DNA of 64,000 bases from Fontisphaera persica (lineage in GTDB: Bacteria; Verrucomicrobiota; Verrucomicrobiia; Limisphaerales; Fontisphaeraceae). The notes below the pieces were generated by a model. It searched no databases. It was not told where the DNA came from and was given only the letters and a program-made list of their open reading frames with translations. The stretch is taken from NCBI RefSeq assembly GCF_024832785.1, contig NZ_CP116615.1:3410001-3474000 (forward strand), in the 5' to 3' direction. The position numbers and the translations under genes are program-made. Below, piece after piece: positions 17,520 to 26,933 of this stretch; positions within the stretch are counted from its first letter, which is position 1; the number at the start of each line of letters is the position of its first letter.

Positions 17520-19877
17520 ATGGCAGAGAAAGTAACCGCCCAAGTGGGCAACCGTCCGATTCACATCGAAACTGGCAAACTGGCCAAACAGGCCGACGGC
17601 GCCGTAACTGTTCAACTGGGAGAAACCATCGTCATCGTGGCGGCCGTGGCCGCCACCAAGGCCAAGGAAGGCCAGGATTTCTTCCCCCTCACCGTGGATT
17701 ACCGCGAGAAAGCGGCCGCCGCCGGCCGTTTTCCCGGGGGCTATTTCAAACGTGAAGGCCGCCCCACGGAGAAGGAAATCCTCACCAGCCGGTTGACGGA
17801 CCGGCCCATCCGGCCCCTGTTCCCCAAGGGTTGGTTCAATGAAGTCCAGGTGCAGAGCATCCTGCTCAGCGCCGATGGCGAAAATGACCCGGACATTCTG
17901 AGTGTCATTGGCGCTTCGGCGGCCCTGATGGTCAGCGACATCCCCTGGGACGGCCCGTTGGGCGCCGTGCGCGTTGGCCGCGTGAACGGCCAGTGGATTG
18001 CCAACCCCACCCATCAGGAGCGCGACCAGAGCGATTTGGACATGGTTTATGTGGGCAGCGAGACCGAGCTGGTCATGTTTGAAGGCTCGGCCAAGGAAAT
18101 CAGCGAGGCCGATTTCATGGCCGCCCTGAAGTTTGGCCACGAAGCCATTCAGCCGCTCATCGCCGCCCAGAAGGAGCTGACGGCCCGCGCCGGCAAGCCC
18201 AAGCGCTCCATCACGGTGCAGGTGGTGCCCGAGGAAATCCTCCAGGCGGCCAAACAATTGGCGGGCGATAAAATCGTGCCCGCGCTGCTGACCCCCGGCA
18301 AACTCGCCCGGGAAGCCGCCGTCAAAGCGGTGCAGGATGAAGTGGGCGCGAAACTCGTGGAGCAATTTGGCGCGGAGAAGGTCACGGAATTTGTCATCAA
18401 CGACGCTTTCTACTACATCCAGAAGGAAGCGGTGCGCGGTCTCATCTTGAATGAGAAGAAGCGGCTGGACGGCCGGCCGTTTGACCAGATTCGCCCCATT
18501 TCGTGCGAGGTGGGACTGCTGCCCCGCGCCCATGGCTCGGCTCTGTTTTGCCGGGGCGAGACCCAGGCGGTGACCCTGGCCACGCTGGGGACCAGCGAAG
18601 ACGCCCAGGAATTCGACGCCTACGCCGGCGGCGATACCACCAAGCGCTTCCTCCTGCACTACAACTTCCCCAATTTCAGCGTGGGCGAAACCGGGCGCAT
18701 CAGCGGACCGGGCCGGCGGGAGATTGGGCACGGGGCGCTGGCGGAGCGGAGCATCGAGCCGCTGTTGCCGCTGGAGAACTATCCGTACGCCATCCGCGTC
18801 ACCAGCGAAATCATGGAATCCAACGGCTCCACCAGCATGGCCACGGTGTGCGGCGCCAGCCTGGCGTTGATGGATGCGGGCGTGCCATTGCAACGTCCCG
18901 TGGCGGGCATCAGCATCGGCCTGTGCACGGAGATGGACGCCCAGGGCGCCATCCGCCGCTACGAGCTGCTGACCGACATCATCGGGTGGGAGGACGCCTT
19001 TTGCGACATGGATTGCAAGATTGCGGGCACGGTCAACGGCATCACCGGCTTCCAGTTGGACCTCAAACTCAAAGGCCTGCCGCATCAGCTCATGGCCGAG
19101 GCCCTCGAGCGCGCCAAGGCCGGGCGGCTGTACATCCTGGGCGAAATGAGCAAGGTGCTCGCCGCGCCACGGCCGGAGCTGAGCAAGTACGCGCCGCGCA
19201 TCGAGACGTTGAAGATTAATCCGGAGAAAATCGGCGCGCTGATTGGCCCCGGCGGCAAGAACATCAAGCGCATCGTCGAGGAGTCCGGCTGCGAAATCAA
19301 CATCGAGGACGACGGCACGGTCAACATCTACTCCACCAGCGCCGAGGGCATGAAGATTGCCCGCGAGGCCATCATGGGCATGACGGCCGAGGCGGAGGTG
19401 GGCAAGATTTACCGGGGCAAGGTGGTCACCATCAAGGATTTTGGCTGCTTTGTCGAATTCCTGCCCGGCAAAGACGGCCTCTGCCACATCAGCGAGCTGG
19501 CCAATTTCCGCGTCAAGCAGACCGAGGACATCGTCAAGCTGGGCGACGAAATCATGGTCAAGTGCCTGGGCGTGGACGAAAAAGGCCGCGTGCGCCTTTC
19601 GCGCAAGGCCGCCATGGCCGAGCGCGACCGCATGATGGCCGAAGGCCAGGAAGGCGCTCCCGCTCCCGATGACGCCGCAGCCGCCACCGAAGCGGCTGAA
19701 GAACAATCCGAGTACACGGATGCCCAGCCGCAGGATGCGGAACGCCGGGAACGTCCGGAGCGCCGTGAGCGCCAGGCCCCGCGAGGCGGGGGTGGACGTC
19801 CCCCGCGCGGCGGCGGTGGCGGCGGCGGGCGCGGCCGCCATGGCGGTGGCCGCGGGCATCACCGGCGTGACGATTAA
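17520..19877 (+). CDS. pnp: Polyribonucleotide nucleotidyltransferase (PNPase)
   Basis: A 785-residue phosphorolytic 3'-5' exoribonuclease of RNA decay. It has two RNase PH-like domains: the first contains [11 protein letters not shown] and [14 protein letters not shown], the second [16 protein letters not shown] and [13 protein letters not shown], with catalytic-type residues in MDCKIAG. A KH domain ([18 protein letters not shown]) and an S1 domain ([26 protein letters not shown]) follow. The C-terminus is an unusual low-complexity Glu/Arg then Gly/Arg/His tail (residues about 715-785, [20 protein letters not shown]). ATG 17520 fits the conserved N-terminus. It is terminated by a strong hairpin at 19906-19946. 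Confidence 0.97.
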   Translation: MAEKVTAQVGNRPIHIETGKLAKQADGAVTVQLGETIVIVAAVAATKAKEGQDFFPLTVDYREKAAAAGRFPGGYFKREGRPTEKEILTSRLTDRPIRPLFPKGWFNEVQVQSILLSADGENDPDILSVIGASAALMVSDIPWDGPLGAVRVGRVNGQWIANPTHQERDQSDLDMVYVGSETELVMFEGSAKEISEADFMAALKFGHEAIQPLIAAQKELTARAGKPKRSITVQVVPEEILQAAKQLAGDKIVPALLTPGKLAREAAVKAVQDEVGAKLVEQFGAEKVTEFVINDAFYYIQKEAVRGLILNEKKRLDGRPFDQIRPISCEVGLLPRAHGSALFCRGETQAVTLATLGTSEDAQEFDAYAGGDTTKRFLLHYNFPNFSVGETGRISGPGRREIGHGALAERSIEPLLPLENYPYAIRVTSEIMESNGSTSMATVCGASLALMDAGVPLQRPVAGISIGLCTEMDAQGAIRRYELLTDIIGWEDAFCDMDCKIAGTVNGITGFQLDLKLKGLPHQLMAEALERAKAGRLYILGEMSKVLAAPRPELSKYAPRIETLKINPEKIGALIGPGGKNIKRIVEESGCEINIEDDGTVNIYSTSAEGMKIAREAIMGMTAEAEVGKIYRGKVVTIKDFGCFVEFLPGKDGLCHISELANFRVKQTEDIVKLGDEIMVKCLGVDEKGRVRLSRKAAMAERDRMMAEGQEGAPAPDDAAAATEAAEEQSEYTDAQPQDAERRERPERRERQAPRGGGGRPPRGGGGGGGRGRHGGGRGHHRRDD

Positions 19878-19905
19878 ACACCGTCCGGAAGCCTGATTTC
19901 AGCAG

Positions 19906-19946
19906 CAGCCCTCCCCTGGCCTGGTATTGGGGAGGGCTGTTTTTTT
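19906..19946 (+). terminator. Rho-independent terminator after pnp
   Basis: CAGCCCTCCCC (19906-19916) pairs with GGGGAGGGCTG (19929-19939), an 11-bp perfect stem followed by seven T residues (19940-19946). It lies 29 bp after the pnp stop. Confidence 0.92.
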
Positions 19947-20113
19947 CCACGCGGCCACGGCAACACCAACCGCATGGCGGGCTGGCTCACCGTGGCCCTG
20001 CCACAGGCGCATGAGAAAACACACCGGGGAAAAACATAAACTGCCCCGGCTCGCCTGGCCCCCTCAATTCCGCGCTTGGCACGCGCCCCCGCTTTGCTTA
20101 GCGTGAGCCGCAC

Positions 20114-22312
20114 ATGAACTGGCGACTGGCATGGTGCTTGAGTTTTGGGTTGCTGGCAGGCGGGTTGGGGCTGCATGCCGCCGAGGCCCATCCCACCAAC
20201 CCCGCCCCGCAAATCCTCATTGAAGCTCAAAGCCCGGACGGCGAGTTTTTCTTTGATCCCGCCAAAAATCTGGCCATGGCCGATGGAGGCATCATTGTGC
20301 GGTATGGCACGGCCATTGTCACCGCCCGCCGTGCGCACATTTTTGAAGCGCGCGGGCTCATTCTCGCCGATGGTGCGGTGCGGGTGGAGTCGGAGGGCCA
20401 GACATGGACCGGGGAAAGCATCACCTATGACTATCTCAACAAGCGGGTGTATGCGAATGACTTCCGCACCAAGCACGGCCCCTATCTGGCGGCGGGGGAT
20501 TTGGTCATCACGGACCACTCCAACCAGGTCTTTCAAACCCAGGGCGCTTACCTTACCACCGATGATTACGCCGAGCCGGCCTATCGCATCAAGGCCCGCA
20601 AGTTAACCATCGTCCCCGGCCAGCGCATCGAGGCCCGCGGAGCCACCTTGTACGTGGGCAAAGTGCCCATCCTGTACCTTCCCCGCTACGAACGCAACCT
20701 GACGCGGCATCCCAATTATTTCAGTTTCGTACCCGGATACCGCAGCCGTTACGGCGCGTACCTGCTGGGCAGCTACAACTGGATTCTGAATGACCGGCTG
20801 GACGGCGCCCTCCACCTCGATTACCGCACGCGCCGCGGCTGGGGCGGCGGCCCGGATGTCAATCTTCACCTCGGACCGTGGGGGGAGGGCGAATTCAAAT
20901 ACTACTACGCGTACGATGAAGACGTACTGGCCAATGGGTACAATTTGCCGCTGAATCCGGACCGGCATCGGTTGTGGTATTTGCACCGGGCGGAATTCAC
21001 CAATGACCTGACGGCCCGGCTGGCCTTGCGGTATCAGTCCGACGGCCTGTTTTTGCATGACTTTTTCGAGCGCGACTACCAGAGCAACGTCCAGCCCAGC
21101 TCCTTTTTCGAGGTCAACAAACTCTGGCGCAACTGGAGCCTGGATGTGCTGGCCCAACCGCAACTGGTCAATGCCTTTGAAACGGTGGAGCGCCTGCCCG
21201 AGCTGCGGCTTACCGGCCTGCGGCAGCGTCTGGGCGAGTCCCCTTTCTATTATGAAAGCGACAGCTCCTTTGGCTGGTATCGCCGCCAGTTTGCCGACCC
21301 CGTCAACCTGGATTACGATGCCTGGCGAGGCGATACCTATCACCAGCTCGTGCTGCCGCTGACTTACTTTGGCTGGCTGCAGGTCACTCCGCGCGTGGGC
21401 GGGCGGGCCACGCATTACAGCGCCGCCGGCGGTCCGGGCGGTGTGACCCGCGAGCATGGCCGGCTGGTATTCAACACGGGCGTGGAGTTTTCCACCCGCG
21501 CCCACCGTCTCTGGCCCGGCCTGCGCAACCGCCTGCTCGACTTGAACGGGCTGCGGCACATCATTGAGCCGAGCCTCAATTATGCCTTTGTGCCCACCCC
21601 CAGCCGGCGGGTGCCGTTGCTGCCCCAGTTTGATTATGAGTTAGGCTCGTATCGCCTGCTGCCGCTTGACTTTCCCGACTACCACGCCATTGACTCCATT
21701 GACAGCCAGAACGTCCTTCGCCTGGGCGTGCGCAACCGGTTGCAAACCAAGCGCCATGGCGGCATCGAGAACTTCTTTTATTGGGCCGTCTTCACCGACT
21801 GGCGGCTGGACCCGCGCGCCGGGCAAAGCCGCTTCAGCGAGGTCTATTCCGAGGTGGAATTCCTGCCCCGCTCCTGGATTGTTCTCAGCCAGGAATTGCG
21901 CGTGGACCCCAACGCCGGAAACCTCCGCGAACTAACCCACCGGCTTACCCTTCTGCCGGGCGACCGCTGGACCGTCACCCTCGGCAACCGTTACCTGCGG
22001 TTTGACCCGGCCTATCCGCAGTACCTTGAGCAAAACCTGTACTTTTCCAGCATCTTTTACCGGCTCAGTGAAAACTGGGCCTTCCGCGCCACCCACCACT
22101 TTGAGGGCCGCGACGGGCGCATGGAGGAGCAAACTTATACGGTCTATCGGGACATGCGGAGTTGGACGATGGCGCTGGCCTTGCGCTGGCGTGATGAACG
22201 CCTCCGCGGCGACGATTTCACCATCGCTTTCACCCTCTCCCTCAAGGCGTTCCCCCGTTATAAAGTCGGCCAGGACGCTGACCGGCCTGCATATTTGTTG
22301 AGCGGTTATTAA
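20114..22312 (+). CDS. lptD: LPS-assembly protein LptD-like (OstA family)
   Basis: A 732-residue outer-membrane protein with a signal peptide (LSFGLLAGGLGLHAAEA). Residues about 35-180 form an OstA/LptA-like beta-jellyroll (MADGGIIVRYGTAIVTA, ILADGAVRVESEGQTWTGE), which in LptD receives lipopolysaccharide from the periplasmic bridge. The rest has the alternating aromatic/polar strands of a large beta-barrel, including the conserved PILYLPRYERNLTRHPNY-like entry segment and LRHIIEPSLNYAFVPTP. The gene supports a Gram-negative envelope with LPS. It is monocistronic as far as can be seen: the pnp terminator lies upstream and the converging permease gene downstream. Confidence 0.9.
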   Translation: MNWRLAWCLSFGLLAGGLGLHAAEAHPTNPAPQILIEAQSPDGEFFFDPAKNLAMADGGIIVRYGTAIVTARRAHIFEARGLILADGAVRVESEGQTWTGESITYDYLNKRVYANDFRTKHGPYLAAGDLVITDHSNQVFQTQGAYLTTDDYAEPAYRIKARKLTIVPGQRIEARGATLYVGKVPILYLPRYERNLTRHPNYFSFVPGYRSRYGAYLLGSYNWILNDRLDGALHLDYRTRRGWGGGPDVNLHLGPWGEGEFKYYYAYDEDVLANGYNLPLNPDRHRLWYLHRAEFTNDLTARLALRYQSDGLFLHDFFERDYQSNVQPSSFFEVNKLWRNWSLDVLAQPQLVNAFETVERLPELRLTGLRQRLGESPFYYESDSSFGWYRRQFADPVNLDYDAWRGDTYHQLVLPLTYFGWLQVTPRVGGRATHYSAAGGPGGVTREHGRLVFNTGVEFSTRAHRLWPGLRNRLLDLNGLRHIIEPSLNYAFVPTPSRRVPLLPQFDYELGSYRLLPLDFPDYHAIDSIDSQNVLRLGVRNRLQTKRHGGIENFFYWAVFTDWRLDPRAGQSRFSEVYSEVEFLPRSWIVLSQELRVDPNAGNLRELTHRLTLLPGDRWTVTLGNRYLRFDPAYPQYLEQNLYFSSIFYRLSENWAFRATHHFEGRDGRMEEQTYTVYRDMRSWTMALALRWRDERLRGDDFTIAFTLSLKAFPRYKVGQDADRPAYLLSGY

Positions 22313-22356
22313 GGTTGGGCCGCTCAAAATCAAGCCAAGGGGCACTCAGGCGGTCA

Positions 22357-23697
22357 TCAAGGGGTCCTTAACGCGCCAAAAAGCAGGCCGCTGACCGTTG
22401 CAAAAACGATGACCATGACCACATAGGCCACCGTTTTCCGCGTCCCCAGAATCTGGCGCAATACCAGCATGCTGGGCAGCGACAACGCGGGTCCAGCCAA
22501 CAGCAGCGCCAGCGCCGGGCCTTGCCCCATCCCTGATCCCAACAAACCCTGCAGGATGGGGACCTCGGTCAGGGTCGCAAAATACATGAAAGCTCCCACC
22601 ACGGCCGCGGCAGCATTGGCCCATAGAGAATTGCCGCCCACCGCCTGTTGTACCCAGGCCGAGGGAATCAGCCCTTCGTGCCCCGGCCGCCCCAGGAGAA
22701 CGCCCGCCGCAAACACCCCTGCCAGCAACAAGGGAAAAATCTGTTTGGCCAGCGCCCAGGTGGCATCCAGCCAGGCGCGGCCTTCGCCCGGATGCCGCCA
22801 ACACAAGATTGCCAGGCCGGCGCTGCCCGCAGCAAAAGCCACGGCGGGCGAGGCGGGAAAAGACCAGGCCAGGATGGCGACTCCTGCCGCCGTGATGGCC
22901 AAACTCCGCCACGCGAAGCCAAACCACAGCCCCAAAACCACGCCCAACCCCGCGGCACTGAGCGCAGTTAAAGCCCATTTCCATTCATGCACCGCCGCCA
23001 CCCATCCAGTTGTTTCTGCCGGCTTGCTCCAATTGGCAAAGATTAGCACCGCAGCCATGAGCGAAAAAAAACCGGCATTTTGCGCCAGGGACCGCCTTGC
23101 CTCCGGACGCGGCAGGCGTGCGGATGCCCGGGCGCGGGCGCGTTCCTCGCGGCGGAATAACAGATGCATGCCCAAACCAATCACCACGCTGAACCACACC
23201 GCCCCCACCGCCCGGCCCACGCCAAGGGACCAGCCCAAAACCCGCGCCGTTAAAATGACCGCCAGGATGTTGATGGCCGGCCCGGAATACAAAAACGCAA
23301 TGGCTGGCCCCAGCCCGGCTCCGCGCTGCCAGATGCCGCCAAAAAGCGGCAGCACGGTGCAGGAGCATACGGCCAAAATGCTGCCGGAAACCGAGGCCAC
23401 GCCATAAGCCAGGGGCTTGGGCGCCGCCGGCCCCAGATACCGCATCACCGCCGCCTGATTGACAAAGACACTGATGCCGCCCGCGATGAACAGGGCCGGA
23501 ATGAGACACAGGAGCACGTGCTCCCGAGCATACCACCCGGTCATGGCCAGGCCCTCCTGCCAGGCCCGCTCCACCCGCGGCTCCTCCACCGGCAGAAAAT
23601 ACAAAAGCAGAAATGCCGCCAAAAACGCGGCGAGGATTTTCATCTCCTTGCCGCGTACTTCGCCGGCTGACTCAACCTGCAATTTAATGGAAGACAT
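22357..23697 (-). CDS. ArsP/DUF318-type permease (UPF0718 family metal or metalloid efflux)
   Basis: A 446-residue polytopic membrane protein with about ten hydrophobic segments in two halves. The first half bears the family motif SVSGSILAVCSCTVLPLFGG with the CSC pair, and LYSGPAINILAVILT; the second half bears LLAGPALSLPSMLVL at the equivalent place. Relatives export trivalent organoarsenicals or Cu/Zn. A cytoplasmic loop rich in Arg/Glu (about residues 165-195) separates the halves. It lies 43 bp downstream of an ArsR-family repressor gene on the same strand, with an operator-like palindrome at 23702-23717 directly upstream of its ATG. This supports metal(loid)-responsive efflux; the ion is undetermined. 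Confidence 0.87.
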   Translation of the reverse strand: MSSIKLQVESAGEVRGKEMKILAAFLAAFLLLYFLPVEEPRVERAWQEGLAMTGWYAREHVLLCLIPALFIAGGISVFVNQAAVMRYLGPAAPKPLAYGVASVSGSILAVCSCTVLPLFGGIWQRGAGLGPAIAFLYSGPAINILAVILTARVLGWSLGVGRAVGAVWFSVVIGLGMHLLFRREERARARASARLPRPEARRSLAQNAGFFSLMAAVLIFANWSKPAETTGWVAAVHEWKWALTALSAAGLGVVLGLWFGFAWRSLAITAAGVAILAWSFPASPAVAFAAGSAGLAILCWRHPGEGRAWLDATWALAKQIFPLLLAGVFAAGVLLGRPGHEGLIPSAWVQQAVGGNSLWANAAAAVVGAFMYFATLTEVPILQGLLGSGMGQGPALALLLAGPALSLPSMLVLRQILGTRKTVAYVVMVIVFATVSGLLFGALRTP

Positions 23698-23701
23698 ATT
23701 A

Positions 23702-23717
23702 TTAGTTAATTAGCAAA
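23702..23717. promoter_or_regulatory. ArsR-type operator candidate before the permease gene
   Basis: Read on the minus strand the site is TTTGCTAATTAACTAA. It matches 13 of 16 positions of the site upstream of the repressor gene (24053-24068) and ends 5 bp before the permease ATG. A site here could allow the permease to be regulated separately from arsR. Confidence 0.6.
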
Positions 23718-23740
23718 ATAGCATAATATAGGATAAAAAA

Positions 23741-24040
23741 TTATTTCCGCCCCTCTTGCACGGCCGCTAAGCATTGGAAAAAGTTCATCACGCAAGGCGT
23801 CACCAGCCGGTAAAAGACCTGCGTCCCCCGTTTTTCATCCTCCACAATGCCCGCATGTTTCAATAAAGAAAGATGACGGGAAACGGTGGGCATCTCGCTG
23901 CCGACCAGTTTGGCCAGCTCGCACACACAGCGCTCGCCTTTGGACAATTCCGTGACCATGAGCAGGCGCCCGGGATGCGCCAGGGCCTTGAAGACGAGGG
24001 CTTGTCGCTTAAAATCCGCCGGTTTGGGCGTATTGTTCAT
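23741..24040 (-). CDS. ArsR/SmtB-family metal-responsive repressor
   Basis: A 99-residue winged-helix regulator. The helix-turn-helix is in VGSEMPTVSRHLSLLKHAG, preceded by the ELxVCEL-type metal site, here GERCVCELAKLV, with two cysteines that fit an As(III)/Cd/Pb-type thiolate site on helix 3; a third cysteine lies in VTPCVMNFF. It likely represses itself and the downstream permease until metal(loid) binds. A near-palindrome 13 bp upstream of its ATG is the probable operator. Confidence 0.92.
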   Translation of the reverse strand: MNNTPKPADFKRQALVFKALAHPGRLLMVTELSKGERCVCELAKLVGSEMPTVSRHLSLLKHAGIVEDEKRGTQVFYRLVTPCVMNFFQCLAAVQEGRK

Positions 24041-24052
24041 TACATGACAAAC

Positions 24053-24068
24053 TTAGCTAATTGGCTAA
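24053..24068. promoter_or_regulatory. ArsR-type operator candidate before the repressor gene
   Basis: TTAGCTAATTGGCTAA is a near-perfect 16-bp palindrome with one mismatched pair, 13 bp upstream of the repressor ATG, in an AT-rich patch that contrasts with the surrounding DNA. The same motif recurs at 23702-23717. Confidence 0.65.
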
Positions 24069-24269
24069 TAATGTCAAGTCTTGACCCCAAGTTTCTCCTT
24101 TTGCACCGAAAGTGTGGCTAAAGGTTGGAGCGCCACCTTCCGAGGCTTTTGGGCCTTTTCGTTAAGTATGTTCGGACCCTCTCCAAAAGAAGTCCGCTGA
24201 AAATACCTCAAGTTTCCTTCCTTTCCTGCCGAAAGAGAAACTGGGGCAGAAGAAAATTATGCCTCACTC

Positions 24270-26312
24270 ATGAATTATTGGCAGTCTAAGACTGGCAGCA
24301 GCTTTATTAGTGTTCAAGTCCGGGCACTGGTATTTTTGGCTTTTTGTGCCGTGGCCGCTCCCATGGTGGCGGATACCAATCCTCCGGCTCCGGCAACGGC
24401 AGGAGGGCCTGCGCTATTGGAACTGGAGCTCGAGCAGTTGCTGCAAATGCGGGCGGCCACGGTGGAAGGGGCCTCACGTCGGCGGCAACCCACTCGTGAA
24501 GCGCCTTCGGCGGTGACCCTTTTGACCGCCGAGGATATTCAGAAGAATGGCTGGCGCACATTGTCGGATGCTTTGAACAGTGTGCCCGGGTTGTACACCA
24601 CCAATGACCGGGATTTCTGGTACCTGGGAGCGCGCGGCTTCAACCGGCCCGGAGATTATAATTCCCGTTACCTCCTGCTCATCAACGGGCACCGTTTGAA
24701 CAACGCCATTTACGACAGCGCGCCCATTGGGCCGGAGTTTCCCGTGGACTTGGACTTGATTGAGCGCATTGAGGTAATTCCCGGCCCTGGAGCGGCGATG
24801 TATGGCAACAACGCCTTTTTTGGGGTCATCAATGTTATCACTAAAAAAGGCCGGGACATCGGCGGCATGGAAGCCTCAGCCAGCATGGGCAGCCATGTCT
24901 CCGGCCATGGACGCTTTACTTACGGCCAGTATTTTACCAATTCCGGGGTGGAACTGCTGCTCTCGGGCGACTATGGCTACGACCCCGGACCCCGGCAATT
25001 GACCTTCACCGACGCCACCGGCAAGGTCTGGACTTCGCGGCGGCGAGACTCCGTGGAAACGGCGCGCTTTTTTAGCTCACTAAGCTGGCGGGACTGGTCC
25101 TTGAGCGCCGCCGTCAGCCGTGCACCCAATGGCATTCCCAGCGGGGTTTATGCCAGTGATCCAGGGGATCCCCGGGCAGAATGGGAGGAGCAATATGGAT
25201 ATCTGGAGGTCAAGTGGGATCACTCGTGGGATGAGGACAGGCGGCTGACGGCCCGGGGTTATTACAACTATTATCGCTACCTTGGCTGGTATCCTTACGG
25301 GGGCATTCGCGCCGACGATCGAGCGGTTGGCCAGGATTATGGCGCGGAGGTCCAATTCAACGCCAAGTTATGGGAGCGCCATGTGCTCACGCTGGGAGCC
25401 AACCTCCACCATGCCTTTCATCAGGACCAGTCTTATGAGGACGAAACGGGCTTCATCTACCTGAATGATCATCAAGACCATTGGCTGGCGGGTGGCTTTG
25501 CCCAAGTGGAATGGCTGTTGCACCGCACCCTGCGGCTCAACACCGGCGGGCGCCTGGATTATCACAGCCGGCACGGAGCGGAGGCGAATCCGCGGCTGTC
25601 CCTGATTTATCAACCGTGGCAGCGGACAACTTTCAAGGCCCTGTATGGCACGGCATACCGGGCGCCCAGCGTGTTTGAAATGTACTACGGCTTTGATGGC
25701 GGTTATGTCATTAATCCGGCCCTGCGCCCGGAAACCATCACTACCTACGAGCTGGTGTGGGAGCAGCAGTTTACGCGGCGGCTGGCTTTGCGGATGTCCG
25801 CCTATTATTACTGCATCGAGGAATTAATTTCCATGGAGCCCCAGCCTGGCACCGGCTACCTGCAATTCCAAAACCTGGACCATGTGCGGGCCACCGGCCT
25901 GGAAACCGCCTTGGAATACCGGCTGCCGCACGGCTGGCGCTGGCGCGGCAGTTACGCGGTGCAACGCAACCGCATGCGGGGGGTGATGATGGATAATTCA
26001 CCGCAACACCTGGTCAAAAACCACCTCTCCATCCCCCTTTACCGGGATCGTTGGTGGCTCAATGCCGAATGCCTTTACTCCAGCGACACCACCACCGGCA
26101 TGCCGGGGGTCGAGGCCAACGACTATTGGCTCTTGAATCTGACACTGTGGAGCCGGCCCTTGGGCAAAAACCTGGAATTTTCCGCCAGTGTTTACAATGT
26201 GTTAGGGCATAAATATGCCTATCCGGTGGGGGACGAGTACTGGGCCAATTCCGGCCCTTTGATGGAGTTCTCAGGCCGTGAATTTCGGGTGAAGTTCACG
26301 TATCGCTTTTGA
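24270..26312 (+). CDS. TonB-dependent outer-membrane receptor
   Basis: A 680-residue protein with a signal-like N-terminus (VRALVFLAFCAVAAPMVA). The plug domain is at residues about 70-185: APSAVTLLTAEDIQKNGW, LSDALNSVPGLYTTNDRD, INGHRLNNAIYDSAP and IERIEVIPGPGAAMYGNNA. A 22-strand-type barrel follows and ends in aromatic FRVKFTYRF. The start of the mature chain (LELELEQLLQM) resembles receptors associated with YfiR-like and sensor genes. The substrate is unknown. The next gene starts 7 bp after its stop, so this is the first gene of a three-gene operon. No cobalamin riboswitch motif was seen in the roughly 200-bp leader. Confidence 0.93.
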   Translation: MNYWQSKTGSSFISVQVRALVFLAFCAVAAPMVADTNPPAPATAGGPALLELELEQLLQMRAATVEGASRRRQPTREAPSAVTLLTAEDIQKNGWRTLSDALNSVPGLYTTNDRDFWYLGARGFNRPGDYNSRYLLLINGHRLNNAIYDSAPIGPEFPVDLDLIERIEVIPGPGAAMYGNNAFFGVINVITKKGRDIGGMEASASMGSHVSGHGRFTYGQYFTNSGVELLLSGDYGYDPGPRQLTFTDATGKVWTSRRRDSVETARFFSSLSWRDWSLSAAVSRAPNGIPSGVYASDPGDPRAEWEEQYGYLEVKWDHSWDEDRRLTARGYYNYYRYLGWYPYGGIRADDRAVGQDYGAEVQFNAKLWERHVLTLGANLHHAFHQDQSYEDETGFIYLNDHQDHWLAGGFAQVEWLLHRTLRLNTGGRLDYHSRHGAEANPRLSLIYQPWQRTTFKALYGTAYRAPSVFEMYYGFDGGYVINPALRPETITTYELVWEQQFTRRLALRMSAYYYCIEELISMEPQPGTGYLQFQNLDHVRATGLETALEYRLPHGWRWRGSYAVQRNRMRGVMMDNSPQHLVKNHLSIPLYRDRWWLNAECLYSSDTTTGMPGVEANDYWLLNLTLWSRPLGKNLEFSASVYNVLGHKYAYPVGDEYWANSGPLMEFSGREFRVKFTYRF

Positions 26313-26319
26313 GTCGGCC

Positions 26320-26928
26320 ATGTGGGTCAATGGGCACAAGTTCACGACAGCAAAAGTCGCTCTCCACCGGCGGGGGGGATGGTTGTTGCTCTGCGCGCTG
26401 TTGAACGGGGAGCCGTTGCCGGCCGCTGAACCCGCCGGACCCACGGCCGCTGAATTGAAAGCCGCCGTGGTGTGTCAGTTGACCAAATTTGTGGAATGGC
26501 CTGAGCCGCCGTCCACCAACGCGCCCCTGGTCATCGGCGTGGTGGGCGAAAGCCCCCTAATCACCGCTTTGGAGCGCCTGTTGCAGTCGGCCCAAAACTC
26601 ATTCAGCGGGTCATTGACAATTCAGAAACTAGTCCCTAGCTTATCCCGTTCAAACGCAGCTTCGTGCCATCTGGTGGTACTGGGTGAGCGTTTGCCGGAG
26701 CGCTCCATGACCTCCATCATCGAGACCCTGAGAGGCCAGGGCATTCTTACAATAAGTGATGCCCAGGGATTCACCCGCCATGGGGGCATGGTAGGATTGG
26801 GCATGGAGGACCAACGGGTACAAATTGAGGTCAACCTGGCCGCCTGTGAGCGGGCGCGCATTCGGTTCAGCTCCCGCCTGCTGCGGCAGGTCAAAATTGT
26901 TTCCCCGCCCGCCCCGAAGTCGCCTTAA
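26320..26928 (+). CDS. YfiR-like periplasmic protein (DUF4154)
   Basis: A 202-residue product with an N-terminal signal-like stretch (GGWLLLCALLNGEPLPAAE). The family pattern is AAVVCQLTKFVEWPE, then VIGVVGESPLITALE, HLVVLGERLPE, ILTISDAQGFTRHGGMVG and VQIEVNLAACERARIRFSSRLL. YfiR proteins sense periplasmic conditions and inhibit a membrane signalling partner (the diguanylate cyclase YfiN in Pseudomonas). Here the probable partner is the downstream membrane-bound hybrid kinase, which starts 5 bp after the stop. Confidence 0.88.
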   Translation: MWVNGHKFTTAKVALHRRGGWLLLCALLNGEPLPAAEPAGPTAAELKAAVVCQLTKFVEWPEPPSTNAPLVIGVVGESPLITALERLLQSAQNSFSGSLTIQKLVPSLSRSNAASCHLVVLGERLPERSMTSIIETLRGQGILTISDAQGFTRHGGMVGLGMEDQRVQIEVNLAACERARIRFSSRLLRQVKIVSPPAPKSP

Positions 26929-26933
26929 TATCT

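Noticed and set aside
17403-19862. An 819-codon open frame antisense to pnp.
   Set aside because: PNPase is unambiguous on the plus strand; the antisense product has shadow-type composition and no start context.
20079-20104. A TTGGCAC...TTTGCT pair upstream of lptD resembling a sigma54 promoter.
   Set aside because: The spacing between the GG and GC elements is about six bases too long for sigma54.
24069-24269. Possible cobalamin riboswitch before the TonB receptor.
   Set aside because: No B12-box-like sequence found; only a weak AAGGT/ACCTT hairpin at 24121-24139.
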